Assembly (NCBI RefSeq): GCF_014696225.1
Contig: NZ_JACJPV010000006.1
Location: 62,001 to 126,000 of the forward strand
Source of the DNA: Anabaena sp. FACHB-1237
GTDB lineage: Bacteria; Cyanobacteriota; Cyanobacteriia; Cyanobacteriales; Nostocaceae
DNA length: 64,000 nt
Direction of reading: 5' to 3'
Shown piece after piece: positions 47,324-56,184 of the stretch (its first letter is position 1; every line of letters starts with the position of its first letter). The notes under the pieces were generated by a model, which was not told the DNA's origin, did not search any database, and worked only from the letters and a program-made list of their open reading frames with translations. The translations under genes and the position numbers were made by a program.

Positions 47324-48571
47324 ATGGAAAACATAAAACTTTTTGGAATGCCAGCAGAAAAAGGGAGATGGTTGCTTATTCCCTTGAGTGCAATTGTGTT
47401 ACTTTGTCTGGGTACTGTGTACTCATGGAGTATTTTTAGAAAACCCTTAGAAAAATTATTGAGTATTAATGCCACAGAAAGCCTCTTACCTTTTACAGTC
47501 TTGTTAGTGCTATTTGCCATCTTAATGCCTATTACTGGATTTTGTATTAATCGTTTTGGTACTCGAATTGTTACTGCCCTTGGTGGAGTAATTATGGGTT
47601 TAGGTTACATTTCATCTAGTATAGATGGAAATTTACAAACATTGACTTTTACCTATGGTGTCATAGCAGGTATAGGTGTAGGTATAACCTATGGTGTACC
47701 CATAGCAGTAATAGCTAAATGGTTTCCTGATAAAAAAGGTGTTGCGGTGGGTTTAACCGTCATTGGTTTTGGACTTTCTCCTTTAATTACAGCACCTTTA
47801 GCAAAGTCTTTAATTGATAGCTATGGAGTACGGCAGACTTTTATTATTTTAGGTGTGGTTTTTACCGCTATTATTGTACTCATCTCCACTGTGTTGAAAG
47901 CACCACCAGCACAATGGCAACCCGCAGGTTGGACTCCAGCATCTTTAGCTAATAATACATCTACTAACACTCAAGAATCAATCTTTCAAAATCCGGCATT
48001 TTATGGACTATGGTTATGTTACACCATCGGCACTTTCGCAGGACTAGCTGCCATTGGTATTTCTAGCCCTTTAGCCCAGGAAATTGTCAAATTAGATGCG
48101 GCTACCGCAGCAAGTAGTGTCTCCTTATTTGCGATATTTAATGCTTTAGGTCGTTTATTTTTTGGTTGGTTTACGGATCGTTTTAGTCCTAAATTAGCGG
48201 CAATTGTATCTTTTACAATGGTACTTGTGGCTTCTTTAATTATGCTAAAAACTGGTGAAGGTGCGGTAATGAGTTATTTATTGGCATTTTCACTATTTTA
48301 CTTCTCTTTTGGTGGATGGTTAGCGATCGCTCCCACAACTACCTTAATTTTGTTTTCATCCGCAGACTACGCCAAAAATTATGGTATCGTTTTTACCGCC
48401 TATGGTGCAGGTGCTTTAGGTGGAACTTTATTAGCGGGTAGAATTAGAGACATATTCGGTAGTTATACTGTTTTCTTCTATCCTACCGCTGCCTTAGCGA
48501 TATTAGGCATCATCCTAGCTGTATTTATGCTAAAACGGAGTTTTTCCGATTCTATTCTTAGTCAAGTTTAG
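47324..48571 (+). CDS. MFS transporter, OFA (oxalate/formate antiporter)-like
   Basis: A 415-residue, 12-helix major facilitator protein. The N-terminal region GRWLLIPLSAIVLLCLGTVY followed by SWSIFRKPLEK, and PITGFCINRFGTR (a variant of the MFS loop 2-3 motif), fit the OFA family that includes OxlT. The repeat half shows FGWFTDRFSPKLAA. Members carry small carboxylates, but the residues that define oxalate specificity cannot be judged here. A split copy of the CCCCGACTTC palindrome follows at 48574-48645. Confidence 0.85.
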   Translation: MENIKLFGMPAEKGRWLLIPLSAIVLLCLGTVYSWSIFRKPLEKLLSINATESLLPFTVLLVLFAILMPITGFCINRFGTRIVTALGGVIMGLGYISSSIDGNLQTLTFTYGVIAGIGVGITYGVPIAVIAKWFPDKKGVAVGLTVIGFGLSPLITAPLAKSLIDSYGVRQTFIILGVVFTAIIVLISTVLKAPPAQWQPAGWTPASLANNTSTNTQESIFQNPAFYGLWLCYTIGTFAGLAAIGISSPLAQEIVKLDAATAASSVSLFAIFNALGRLFFGWFTDRFSPKLAAIVSFTMVLVASLIMLKTGEGAVMSYLLAFSLFYFSFGGWLAIAPTTTLILFSSADYAKNYGIVFTAYGAGALGGTLLAGRIRDIFGSYTVFFYPTAALAILGIILAVFMLKRSFSDSILSQV

Positions 48572-48573
48572 AT

Positions 48574-48645
48574 AGATCCCCGACTTCCAAATATAGTATC
48601 ATGATTTATTTATGAGATTAAATAAGAAGTTGGGGATTTTTGGAT
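48574..48645. terminator. Split palindromic repeat between carrier gene and cas6
   Basis: GATCCCCGACTTC at about 48574 and GAAGTTGGGGATTTTTGGATC at about 48626 are the two arms of the family palindrome separated by about 38 bases. It lies between convergent genes and ends in T-rich sequence. Confidence 0.5.
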
Positions 48646-48651
48646 CTTTAA

Positions 48652-49749
48652 TTATTCTTTCAAAGCATTTCTAGCTAGTTTAGCATAGGTTTTTACAGTT
48701 TCATAAGGTATTTCTAAATCCGTAGCTATATCTATTAAGGATTCACCCATTTCGCGTCTAGCTAAAATAGTTGCCCATGTAGAAGCAGTTTTTTCTGCCC
48801 TTTCTCCTCCTTGACGTTTCTTTTGTACTTTAAATAATTCTGTTAACTCAGAAATACGCTCCCCTAACAAATTAGTTATTACCTCGGATGTTTTTGGTAC
48901 AGATTCAACCCAGTTTAATCGAGTTTGTCCCAATCCAAAAGTAGTTTTATGACCTGTACCACAATAGGGAGCAAGTTTAACTAAAGCATAAAATAACTTA
49001 GTAAAATCAGGATTTTCTAAAGCCTTTTGATTTAAACTTAAAGACATTGCACCCATAAACCCAGTTACAGAACCGCGTTTACCTGCGGCCACCTTAGCTG
49101 AATCTAAATGAAACTGGTTAATAATAATACCTTTGTCTATCCATTCTAAAAACGCATCTTGTTCTACAGACATCCCAGAAAAATCATTCCAGCGTCGTAA
49201 ATAACTATGAAAAAGGTTGACAGGAACGGGTAAAGGGAAATGATGACCTTGACGACGAAAACTGGTAGGAGAGATAAAACTGAGTTTTACATCTCTGTTT
49301 TTACCGCTATATTGTTGTAATAGGTGCGAGTAAGTAGTGGGAGCATGGGCAATATTAACATTTTTAATTTGCAAAGGTGCATTTCTAACTTCTACAGTGG
49401 CAGGTAAATTATTCAACCAATGTTGAAAAAACTCTGCCACAGGTTGGGTTAAGGCGTTGATGTGCCATTGATAGATTTGATGGGCTTGTAGTTGTAATTG
49501 TGTACCTGTGGGAACAAGTTGACCTGCCAACCCAGAGATATTAAAAGGTTTTTCCGATTCGCCATCATGCAAATATGCTGACAGGTCGGGATTATATTGA
49601 CGTACTTGATTGAGAAACCAAGCATGAAGAGCGATGGTATATTGGGCATATAAGGAAGTGGTGCTAGTAGATTCCAATTCCAAGACTAACCCGACTAATT
49701 GGGTATCATTAGACCAGGTGAGGTTTTGGGGTTTGGTGGTTTTGGCCAT
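48652..49749 (-). CDS. cas6: Orphan CRISPR pre-crRNA endoribonuclease Cas6 with C-terminal extension
   Basis: A 365-residue Cas6 RAMP protein, the enzyme that cuts CRISPR repeat transcripts. The N-terminal ferredoxin-like half has GESEKPFNISGLAGQL. The middle block SPTSFRRQGHHFPLPVPVNL is typical and its histidines are candidates for catalysis. The second half has VTGFMGAMSLSL and the glycine-rich loop GTGHKTTFGLGQTRLNW (about residues 267-283). A 70-residue tail looks like a helix-turn-helix (GESLIDIATDLEIPYETVK). No other cas gene lies in the window. A repeat-like sequence lies at 49843. Confidence 0.88.
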   Translation of the reverse strand: MAKTTKPQNLTWSNDTQLVGLVLELESTSTTSLYAQYTIALHAWFLNQVRQYNPDLSAYLHDGESEKPFNISGLAGQLVPTGTQLQLQAHQIYQWHINALTQPVAEFFQHWLNNLPATVEVRNAPLQIKNVNIAHAPTTYSHLLQQYSGKNRDVKLSFISPTSFRRQGHHFPLPVPVNLFHSYLRRWNDFSGMSVEQDAFLEWIDKGIIINQFHLDSAKVAAGKRGSVTGFMGAMSLSLNQKALENPDFTKLFYALVKLAPYCGTGHKTTFGLGQTRLNWVESVPKTSEVITNLLGERISELTELFKVQKKRQGGERAEKTASTWATILARREMGESLIDIATDLEIPYETVKTYAKLARNALKE

Positions 49750-49842
49750 AAGATTGCAGAGATAGATGGATAATGCAAGTATGAATTGCTCTCACGCAGA
49801 GATGGAGCATGAGCGATCGCATCTATAATTGTAATCTATTTC

Positions 49843-49876
49843 CGTCCCCTTGGGGGGATTTCTTGGGGAATAATTG
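49843..49876. CRISPR. Possible single degenerate CRISPR repeat beside cas6
   Basis: TTTCCGTCCCCTTGGGGGGA followed by TTTCTTGGGGAATAATTG has a GC-rich palindromic core like some cyanobacterial CRISPR repeats. It lies about 95 bases upstream of the cas6 start. There is no second unit. It abuts a palindromic mobile element at 49877, which may have removed an array. The call is weak. Confidence 0.25.
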
Positions 49877-50009
49877 GGCGTTGCTGAACTCAGGTATGAA
49901 ATTGACAAATTCAAAATTGGAAACCTTGCACCTTTGCGCCTCACGTAAGTGCTTATCTTCTCTGATATGCAAAATAAATATCATAATCACACCCCAATTC
50001 AGCAACGCC
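49877..50009. mobile_element. Palindromic element GTTGCTGAACTCAGGTATGA family
   Basis: It is bounded by GGCGTTGCTGAA (49877-49888) and its exact inverse TTCAGCAACGCC (49998-50009). The interior contains CTCAGGTATGAAATTGACAA and GCGCCTCACGTAAGTGC. It has no coding capacity. This is the best-preserved copy, along with 52104-52212. Confidence 0.6.
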
Positions 50010-50349
50010 TGAAAAAGAATCTGAAACCCTTAACTTGTCTAGCTGAAAACCTAATTTCCTAAGATGTCTAATAAAAAAGGTTTGGTGATTAACCAAACCT
50101 TAACTTAAATCCAGTGCATAACAACATCCCAAATTAATTTAACCTGTAGATGATATGATCACATCTACCTATGGTATATGTACAAAGCTGGGAGTTTCTG
50201 CATCCATTAGGTGAAAATTATCGTAGGGACAATTCATGAATTGTCCCTACAAAGGTTTGGTGGTTATATCTGGTGGTAACTAATGTAGAGACATTCTATA
50301 GAACATCTCTACAATTTAAACAGCGCACATTTAATTTTCACTCCCATAC
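50010..50349. other. Gap holding a repeat shared with 11.1 kb
   Basis: The palindrome GGGACAATT/AATTGTCCC at 50222-50249, with flanks GGTGAAAATTATC and GTTTGGTGGTTATA, repeats 11124-11180. Near 50078-50105 TTTGGT/ACCAAA can form a small hairpin. No gene. Confidence 0.5.
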
Positions 50350-51387
50350 CTAATATGTAGATAAATGAAGAAAATTAGCTAATTTATAGGTTATTCTTGC
50401 TCCTACATTAGCATCCCATTCATCATCACCAACTTCACAAACATCAAAACCAATAATTTCCCGGCCACTTTTAACCACTTCTCTAAATAAACAATATACC
50501 TGTTCTAATTCTAATCCTCCTGGAACTGGTGTACCAGTGTGGGGACAAAGTTTAGGATCTAAACCATCTACATCAAAACTGATATATACTTTTTCTGGTA
50601 AGTTGCTAACTATTTCTTGACATTGTTCCAACCAAGATTTTCCAGCGTATAATTGTTGTTTAATTTGTGCATCATAATAGGCAATTATTCTATTATTAGA
50701 CTCATTAATCATCTGTACTTCTTCATGGCAAATATCCCGCAAACCCACCTGTACTAATTTAGTAATTTGGGGAATTTTCATGGCATTAAACATAATTGAA
50801 GCATGGGAAAATTCAAATCCTTCATAGGCATTACGTAAATCTGCATGGGCATCAATATGTAAAATGCCAAAGTCATTATATTTGCTAGATAAGGCTTGGA
50901 AACAACCTAGAGGTACACTATGATCTCCACCAATTACTGCGATTTTCTTACCTAAATTTAGGGCAGTTTCACAGTGTTTAAAGACATATTCATTTAATAA
51001 TTTAGAACCATGATTAACGATAAAAATCGAATCTCGTAAATCTTGAGAATTTTCAACTTTTATACCTATGGCTAGATTTTCAATAACTTTTGTGGCTTGT
51101 TCACGATAGTATTCATTGCTTTCTAACATTTCTTGGGCATATCCTTTAAGAAATATTCCTTGTTGCCAACCATCGGGATAATCAAAATCAAATAAGTCTA
51201 TTTGTAGGGAAGCGTCTAATATTTGTTGTGGTGCTTGTGCTGTTCCTTGATGATAGGAAACTGTGGCTTCCCAGGGTACGCTAATAATAATTAATTTGGC
51301 TGTTTCGTAGGTAAATGGTAAGCCCATAAAGTTACCATTGTCTACTGCAATATCATTAGGGTTATAGTTTTCTAAGGGATTATTCAT
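50350..51387 (-). CDS. Arginase/agmatinase-family ureohydrolase
   Basis: A 345-residue binuclear metal hydrolase. The metal-binding motifs are complete: IAVIGGDHSVPLG, GILHIDAHADLRNAY and VYISFDVDGLDPKLCP with TGTPVPGG after it. The C-terminus has GFDVCEVGDDEWDANVGAR, including a conserved acidic block. Family members release urea from agmatine, arginine, guanidinobutyrate or other guanidino compounds; the nickel-dependent guanidine hydrolases of cyanobacteria also belong here. Substrate cannot be fixed from sequence alone. No guanidine riboswitch is recognised upstream; the upstream region has tandem TTAGTTATTTG repeats. Confidence 0.88.
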   Translation of the reverse strand: MNNPLENYNPNDIAVDNGNFMGLPFTYETAKLIIISVPWEATVSYHQGTAQAPQQILDASLQIDLFDFDYPDGWQQGIFLKGYAQEMLESNEYYREQATKVIENLAIGIKVENSQDLRDSIFIVNHGSKLLNEYVFKHCETALNLGKKIAVIGGDHSVPLGCFQALSSKYNDFGILHIDAHADLRNAYEGFEFSHASIMFNAMKIPQITKLVQVGLRDICHEEVQMINESNNRIIAYYDAQIKQQLYAGKSWLEQCQEIVSNLPEKVYISFDVDGLDPKLCPHTGTPVPGGLELEQVYCLFREVVKSGREIIGFDVCEVGDDEWDANVGARITYKLANFLHLSTY

Positions 51388-51429
51388 ATTATTAGTTGTG
51401 GATAATTAGGGTTTGGTGATTGATTTGAT

Positions 51430-51480
51430 GAGCTATTTGTTAGTTATTTGTTAGTTATTTGTTAGTTGTTTGTTTTGATG
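51430..51480. repeat. Tandem TTAGTTATTTG/TTAGTTGTTTG repeats
   Basis: About four units of the type GTTAGTTATTT or GTTAGTTGTTT lie just upstream of the ureohydrolase start, possibly within its promoter region. Confidence 0.6.
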
Positions 51481-51589
51481 TTAATTCCCATTGATTTTAA
51501 TACAGCATATTTAGTTTATTTAAGGTAAATGGCAGAATACCTACTCTACTATTTACTATATAATTCAATGGGAAAATTTGATATGTGAT

Positions 51590-51997
51590 TTAGTTAAGGG
51601 GGTTGCCATTTAAGGTATTAGGATCTATGGGTTCTCCAGTAAATCGGGAATATTTTACCATATTGGATGGGGGAAAATCGGATATGGCTACCATTCCTTT
51701 AAGACTATTTTCAAAGTACATAACTCCACCAATGCTGTTTTTAACCATAAAAGTTCCATGAATAAAGTTGTATTCAGGTATGAGAATTAAACGTAGGTTA
51801 TGGGAATCTTCGTTCAGCATTTGTCTACTCAGTACTGGTACTACTTGTTCTATTAATGAATGGGTGGTACGTTCTCCTAACTTGGTAAACTCTTCATAAT
51901 CTGTGAAGTTATCCATGTAGAAACCCCATACTTTAGATAGGTCTTTCTCGTTGTACAGTCTGGATTTTAGTTCTCTAAATCTGCTAGTTTTAAACAT
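51590..51997 (-). CDS. Protein of unknown function
   Basis: A 135-residue soluble protein with no family I recognise. It has a basic, helical N-terminus (FKTSRFRELKSRLYNEKDLSKVW), a beta-rich middle (LRLILIPEYNFIHGTFMV), and ends in PIDPNTLNGNPLN. Length and composition look like a real gene, and it lies between the ureohydrolase and the kinase island on the same strand, but 200-240 bases away from each, so an operon is unlikely. Confidence 0.55.
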   Translation of the reverse strand: MFKTSRFRELKSRLYNEKDLSKVWGFYMDNFTDYEEFTKLGERTTHSLIEQVVPVLSRQMLNEDSHNLRLILIPEYNFIHGTFMVKNSIGGVMYFENSLKGMVAISDFPPSNMVKYSRFTGEPIDPNTLNGNPLN

Positions 51998-52103
51998 TGG
52001 TTATTACTCTTGAGACGATTGTTTGGTATTATAGCAAACAAATAAATCTGCGTTTATCTGCGTTTTTTTATTAATACTTGTACCTCACTTGAATAGGAAT
52101 TGC

Positions 52104-52212
52104 GGCGTTGCTGAAGTATGATATTTATTTCGCGCATTAGCGAAGCACTTGCGTTAGACGCAAAGTTTCAAATTTTGAATTTCTCAATTTCATACCTGAG
52201 TTCAGCAACCCC
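52104..52212. mobile_element. Palindromic element GTTGCTGAACTCAGGTATGA family with flanking 8-base repeats
   Basis: The element runs from GCGTTGCTGAAG to the inverse CTTTCATACCTGAGTTCAGCAAC-like end (its last bases are GAGTTCAGCAACCC). GGAATTGC occurs at 52096-52103 and again at 52213-52220, directly flanking it, as a target-site duplication would. Confidence 0.6.
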
Positions 52213-52234
52213 GGAATTGCTATAGCTTTAGATG

Positions 52235-54064
52235 TTACAGTTTACCAGTTTTAAAAAAAAGAAAATTGACACGACCTATAGACCTACTTCCTCCACCTAC
52301 ACCCTTTCCATCCCAATCATCCCAAAATCTAGCAGGCAGGTGTCCTTGAGGTGATGATATATTAAACGTGACATCTTTATACCACAACCTCCGTCCTCCT
52401 ATCCTCCATCCTACTCTATCGCCAAAGGCAGTCCAGATTTGATCATTATATTCGTTAGTGCCACCCAAACTTTGATAAATCTGTTTCTGCACAGAAAAAC
52501 CAAAGTGCCCATTACTGTACTTGATCCACAAATCATCAATGACATGAAGATCATCATCAGGAAATAACATGATCCTGAAAGTTTCCTTATCCGCTTCTTT
52601 CCATTGACCACATTTTAAAAATTGCTCTAGTTTTTGACAGCAGCTTGGTATAGTAGTATTAACAACTTCTGAATTAGATTTAATTCTGGATACTAGAAAA
52701 GAAAACCCTCGTCGTACATCACTTCGATATTTTCCATTTTTTTTCAGTGGATAAATTGCAGGTAAGTGTCCTTGTGGTGCAGAAGTATTAAAAGTTAACT
52801 CTTCATAATATAACCACTTATTTCCTATCCTCCATCCTACTCTATCGCCAAAGGCAGCCCAGATTTGATCATTATATTCTTTAGTGCCACCCAAACTTTG
52901 ATAAATCTGTTTCTGCACAGAAAAACCAAAGTGCCCATTACTGTACTCGATCCACAAATCATCAATGACATGAAGATCATCATCAGGAAAATGATCAATA
53001 CTTGTTTCATTTAACCAACCTTCTTTTTTTCGATTTGTTAGCGCTAACATGATCCTGAAAGTTTCCTCATCCGCTTCTTTCCATTGACCACATTTTAAAA
53101 ATTGCTCTAGTTTTTGATATCCACTGACTACAGGTAATTCTGTAACAGCTAGAGAAGCAACTAGGTTAATATGTTGATTTACAGGATTAATCTCATTAAT
53201 AACTTCTGGAACAGATTGATAACGATACTTGGGAATAGGATGTGCTAATTTGTCCAAAATCTTACCCAATTTATCACTAACCACATTTCCATTCAAGTAA
53301 TCTCGCCATACCCATTCCCCTTCTAAGGAACTATATAAATCAAAGGGACTAATTCCTGTTAATAAATGGAAACAACTCACACCCAAACTATACAAATCGC
53401 TGCTAAATAATGGTTTACCCATAGACTGTTCAGGAGCGCAATATTCAGCCGATCCTATAATTGTTCCTATAGCTGTACGCTGCTGTGGCTTTACTACCTT
53501 AACTGCGCCAAAGTCTACTAAAAATAGTTTGTTATCACTATGACGACGTATGATATTATCTGGTTTGATATCCCGGTGTATAATACCCTGGCTATGAATT
53601 GCTTCTACAACTGGTAATAAGTCCTGTAATAAATCCCAAATTTTAGACTCGTTAAATATTCCCTGGTTTTTTAATTCTGTTGATAAATTATCACCATCAA
53701 TAAACTGTTGTACCAAATACAAATGGTTGTTGTCACTGAAGTATGCTAATAAAGCGGGAATCTGTGAATATTCACCAAGTTTTTGTAATTGTTGCGCTTC
53801 TTGTAAAAACAATTCTGTAGCTTTTTGTAAACCTACTGTTTCTTGGTTTGGGGGTACAAATTGCTTAATAACGCATTTTTCGTTTAATTTGTCAATATCT
53901 ACCGCCAAATAGGTTTTAGCAAATCCACCACTACCCAATGTTTTAATTGGTTGATAGCGGTTTCTCAATGTTATTAAGGTAACTCCACAGCTAGGACAAA
54001 ATTGGGTGTGTTCAGGAACTGGGGGGTTATGACACCCTGGGTTGAGACAACATATTTGATTCAT
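52235..54064 (-). CDS. Serine/threonine protein kinase with two GUN4 domains
   Basis: A 609-residue protein. It begins with a cysteine cluster (CCLNPGCHNPP, FCPSCG) that may bind zinc. A Hanks-type kinase follows with LGSGGFAKTYLA, the ATP-site lysine in CVIKQF, the catalytic loop HRDIKPDN and DFGAVK. Two GUN4-like domains follow (from about residues 318 and 478), each with LEQFLKCGQWKEAD and FGDRVGWRIG. GUN4 binds porphyrins and stimulates Mg-chelatase. The second copy is nearly identical to the first at DNA level but lacks 18 residues (after RIML). All catalytic kinase residues appear intact. Confidence 0.9.
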   Translation of the reverse strand: MNQICCLNPGCHNPPVPEHTQFCPSCGVTLITLRNRYQPIKTLGSGGFAKTYLAVDIDKLNEKCVIKQFVPPNQETVGLQKATELFLQEAQQLQKLGEYSQIPALLAYFSDNNHLYLVQQFIDGDNLSTELKNQGIFNESKIWDLLQDLLPVVEAIHSQGIIHRDIKPDNIIRRHSDNKLFLVDFGAVKVVKPQQRTAIGTIIGSAEYCAPEQSMGKPLFSSDLYSLGVSCFHLLTGISPFDLYSSLEGEWVWRDYLNGNVVSDKLGKILDKLAHPIPKYRYQSVPEVINEINPVNQHINLVASLAVTELPVVSGYQKLEQFLKCGQWKEADEETFRIMLALTNRKKEGWLNETSIDHFPDDDLHVIDDLWIEYSNGHFGFSVQKQIYQSLGGTKEYNDQIWAAFGDRVGWRIGNKWLYYEELTFNTSAPQGHLPAIYPLKKNGKYRSDVRRGFSFLVSRIKSNSEVVNTTIPSCCQKLEQFLKCGQWKEADKETFRIMLFPDDDLHVIDDLWIKYSNGHFGFSVQKQIYQSLGGTNEYNDQIWTAFGDRVGWRIGGRRLWYKDVTFNISSPQGHLPARFWDDWDGKGVGGGSRSIGRVNFLFFKTGKL

Positions 54065-54171
54065 GGTTGTGCAGTGGTAGATACATTTATAATTAATATA
54101 ATTAAGTATTTACAATGTAGCACAAATTGGTAATATTGTTTGGGGAAATTTGAATAATACGATTTAACCTG

Positions 54172-54320
54172 TTATTGCCATTTTTCTATAAGATTCGCTT
54201 CTGTGTATTTTGGGAGATAATCATTTTCTAAACCCCTCATAGTCTGTTGAAGTAAAAATTGATTCCATTCTTCATTTTCTGTATTATTCCTATATGATAA
54301 CAAGGGGTTATAAAGTGTTG
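54172..54320 (-). pseudogene. C-terminal relic of a small accessory protein
   Basis: One minus-strand frame reads PTLYNPLLSYRNNTENEEWN, then FLLQQTMRGLENDYLPKYTE and ends NLIEKWQ and a stop at 54172. The ending resembles small antitoxin-like cyanobacterial proteins, but the family is not certain. There is no start codon of its own. It is joined to a Uma2 relic at 54325 in a different frame. Confidence 0.4.
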
Positions 54321-54324
54321 GTTT

Positions 54325-54420
54325 GCGATCGCTAATGTAATTTTATTATGATTATCAGTTCCCCCGGTCATCGCTATAATTTCCCCATCCCGATATCCAG
54401 TGGACTAATAATGCTTTATT
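54325..54420 (-). pseudogene. Uma2-family fragment
   Basis: The minus strand reads GYRDGEIIAMTGGTDNHNKI then TLA. This matches the N-terminal block EYRNGEIIPMTGGSGNHNKI of the intact Uma2 at 59233-59823. Upstream, AATAAAGCATTATT corresponds to its KALY segment but with a frameshift and a TAG. The fragment ends at a HIP1 octamer, after which unrelated sequence begins. Confidence 0.7.
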
Positions 54421-54468
54421 TGAAACAGAAACATGATGTATAGCAATCCTAAATAACCTTTTTCTAAG

Positions 54469-55623
54469 TTAAAATTTAAGACTGAATAATGCTTTTAATG
54501 GCATTGATAAAGTGAAAAAACTTAGAGAGCGTGTATTTTCCAGATTTAAATAAGGTGCTATCATTCGTGAACCGTTTATTTTTTGGTATTCAGGTACAAG
54601 TGATTTTAGTTCTTTTGATGGACTTTCAAGATTATCAGGATTTCTGAATGCATATTCTCGAAATTCCTCTGCAAGTTCATATAAAAGTTTAGGGTAAAGT
54701 TGATTTTCTGGTTCTTCTACACATAACAAAGGATGAGGGTTAGGATCATATAAAAGCACCAAATAAGCAAACATTTTGATAGTTCCATCAGAAACATATC
54801 TTGCTAAAAAAGGATCATGAAAATCACCATCTTTAAACCTTAATAATACTCTTCCTTCCTCAGTAATTTTTGCATCAACTTGACTAATACCTGGAACTCT
54901 TTGTTTTAACTTTTCCAGAATTTTTTGGAAAATAACAGGATGTCTTTTATAGAGAAATTCCGTCACCATTGCTAAGTTTTCGCCCTCTTTGGAAAGATGT
55001 TCTGCATAACTAGATTCCCGTTCTAGTCGCGCTTGTTGGATATGAAAATCAGAAATATGCCAATTTTCAAGTAAATTACCAATTGCTTTACTTGCAGGGA
55101 ATTTTTCAAATTGTGCTAAACCTTTTAAAGGCAGAATATCTGGAGATTTTAACTCGTGGTCTTCTCTTTTTAATTCTTTTTCATCTATAATCTGATCAGG
55201 CTCATTAATAACAGCTTGTCCTTTACCTTTAGAAAAATCAATAAACCTCCAAGGTTGACCTTTACTACCTCTGCGGTATTGAAGAATCTCTCTTTCTATG
55301 AGAGGAAGACCATCTTCTTCGGCGATTTGCAAAGAATAAGTAATTAAGGGTGATTTATCAGCTAGACGAAATTTTAATTCAATTTCTATTAGTCCGGTTG
55401 AATTGCGGCTTCTTACTTCCTGAAATCCTCGACCTCCTCCTAATTTCGTGAGGGCAACATGAACATTATCGGTTAAAGCATCTTTGAGAAAACTGAACAC
55501 ATTAAAAAGTGTGGTTTTACCAGTACCATTTGCACCGACAAAAACGCACATCTTGGGAATTTTTTTAATTTCCACATTTTTGAAAGCTTTAAAGTTTTTT
55601 AGATGGATACTTTCGATTTTCAT
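54469..55623 (-). pseudogene. AAA ATPase collapsed onto a DUF4276 C-terminus
   Basis: A 384-residue frame. Residues 1 to about 325 are an AAA_21/OLD-type ATPase related to the gene at 60534: Walker A VGANGTGKTT (30-38), RYVSDGTIKMFAYLVLL and the Walker B LLCVEEPENQL. The STHSP block that should follow is missing. Instead, after EEFREYA, the protein runs FRNPDNLESPSKELKSLVPE to NTRSLSF, which lines up with the end of the DUF4276 partner (FRNPDTIKGGTWEELDKILK to NNQSRSF). An internal deletion therefore joined two genes. It is probably inactive, or a novel fusion. Confidence 0.75.
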
Positions 55624-55719
55624 GACTCACCATTAAAAGATTTTTTGAATAGCAATTTGTGTCAATAGTATAATTTATTCGCAAAAGAATTTTTTTCATT
55701 AATTAAGTTCGCGATTTAT

Positions 55720-56142
55720 TTAATTAAAAATAAAATTTAATGCCTGTTTGATAATTAATTCTTGATCTACCATATTTCTCAAGGTTAATTCATCATAAAT
55801 TCCGCCAAAAGCTTCTAAAGAAGCATTATCTAAAGCTCGATTATAAGCTCCTGGTAAAATTTCTTCTATTTCTTGTTTGTTCATGTAATATCCTCCAGCT
55901 TTTCTGCGTTTGTTGATCCGATCAATTGCGTCAATAGCATTCCGAATGGAAACATCCCAAGAATGAGTTGTCCTTTTTTCTGCCTGTTGTTTAATTAAAT
56001 GGACTAAAAGCACTACACAATAGCTATAAATTTTATTGATTTTATCTTCTTTGCTCATTTCTTCTAATTCATCAATTAAAGATAGAGCCGCTTTTAGGTT
56101 GCCAGAAACCACTAATTCTCTGAGTTCTAGTAATTCTTCCAT
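55720..56142 (-). CDS. DUF29-family protein
   Basis: A 140-residue helical protein resembling cyanobacterial DUF29: ELRELVVSGNLKAALSLIDE, MSKEDKINKIYSYCVVLLVH and KRRKAGGYYMNKQEIEEIL are the segments I recognise. Function is unknown; DUF29 genes are highly multiplied in cyanobacteria, often beside toxin-antitoxin genes. It lies upstream of the collapsed ATPase on the same strand, with about 100 bases between, and just downstream (in its own direction) of a pgk fragment. Confidence 0.7.
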   Translation of the reverse strand: MEELLELRELVVSGNLKAALSLIDELEEMSKEDKINKIYSYCVVLLVHLIKQQAEKRTTHSWDVSIRNAIDAIDRINKRRKAGGYYMNKQEIEEILPGAYNRALDNASLEAFGGIYDELTLRNMVDQELIIKQALNFIFN

Positions 56143-56184
56143 GATTTGCTCTTTCCTTGAAGTTTGCTATTTCTAGCATAGCGC

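Noticed and set aside
49809-50012. Open frames on both strands in the element at 49.9 kb
   Set aside because: They arise from the palindromic element; no conserved protein features.
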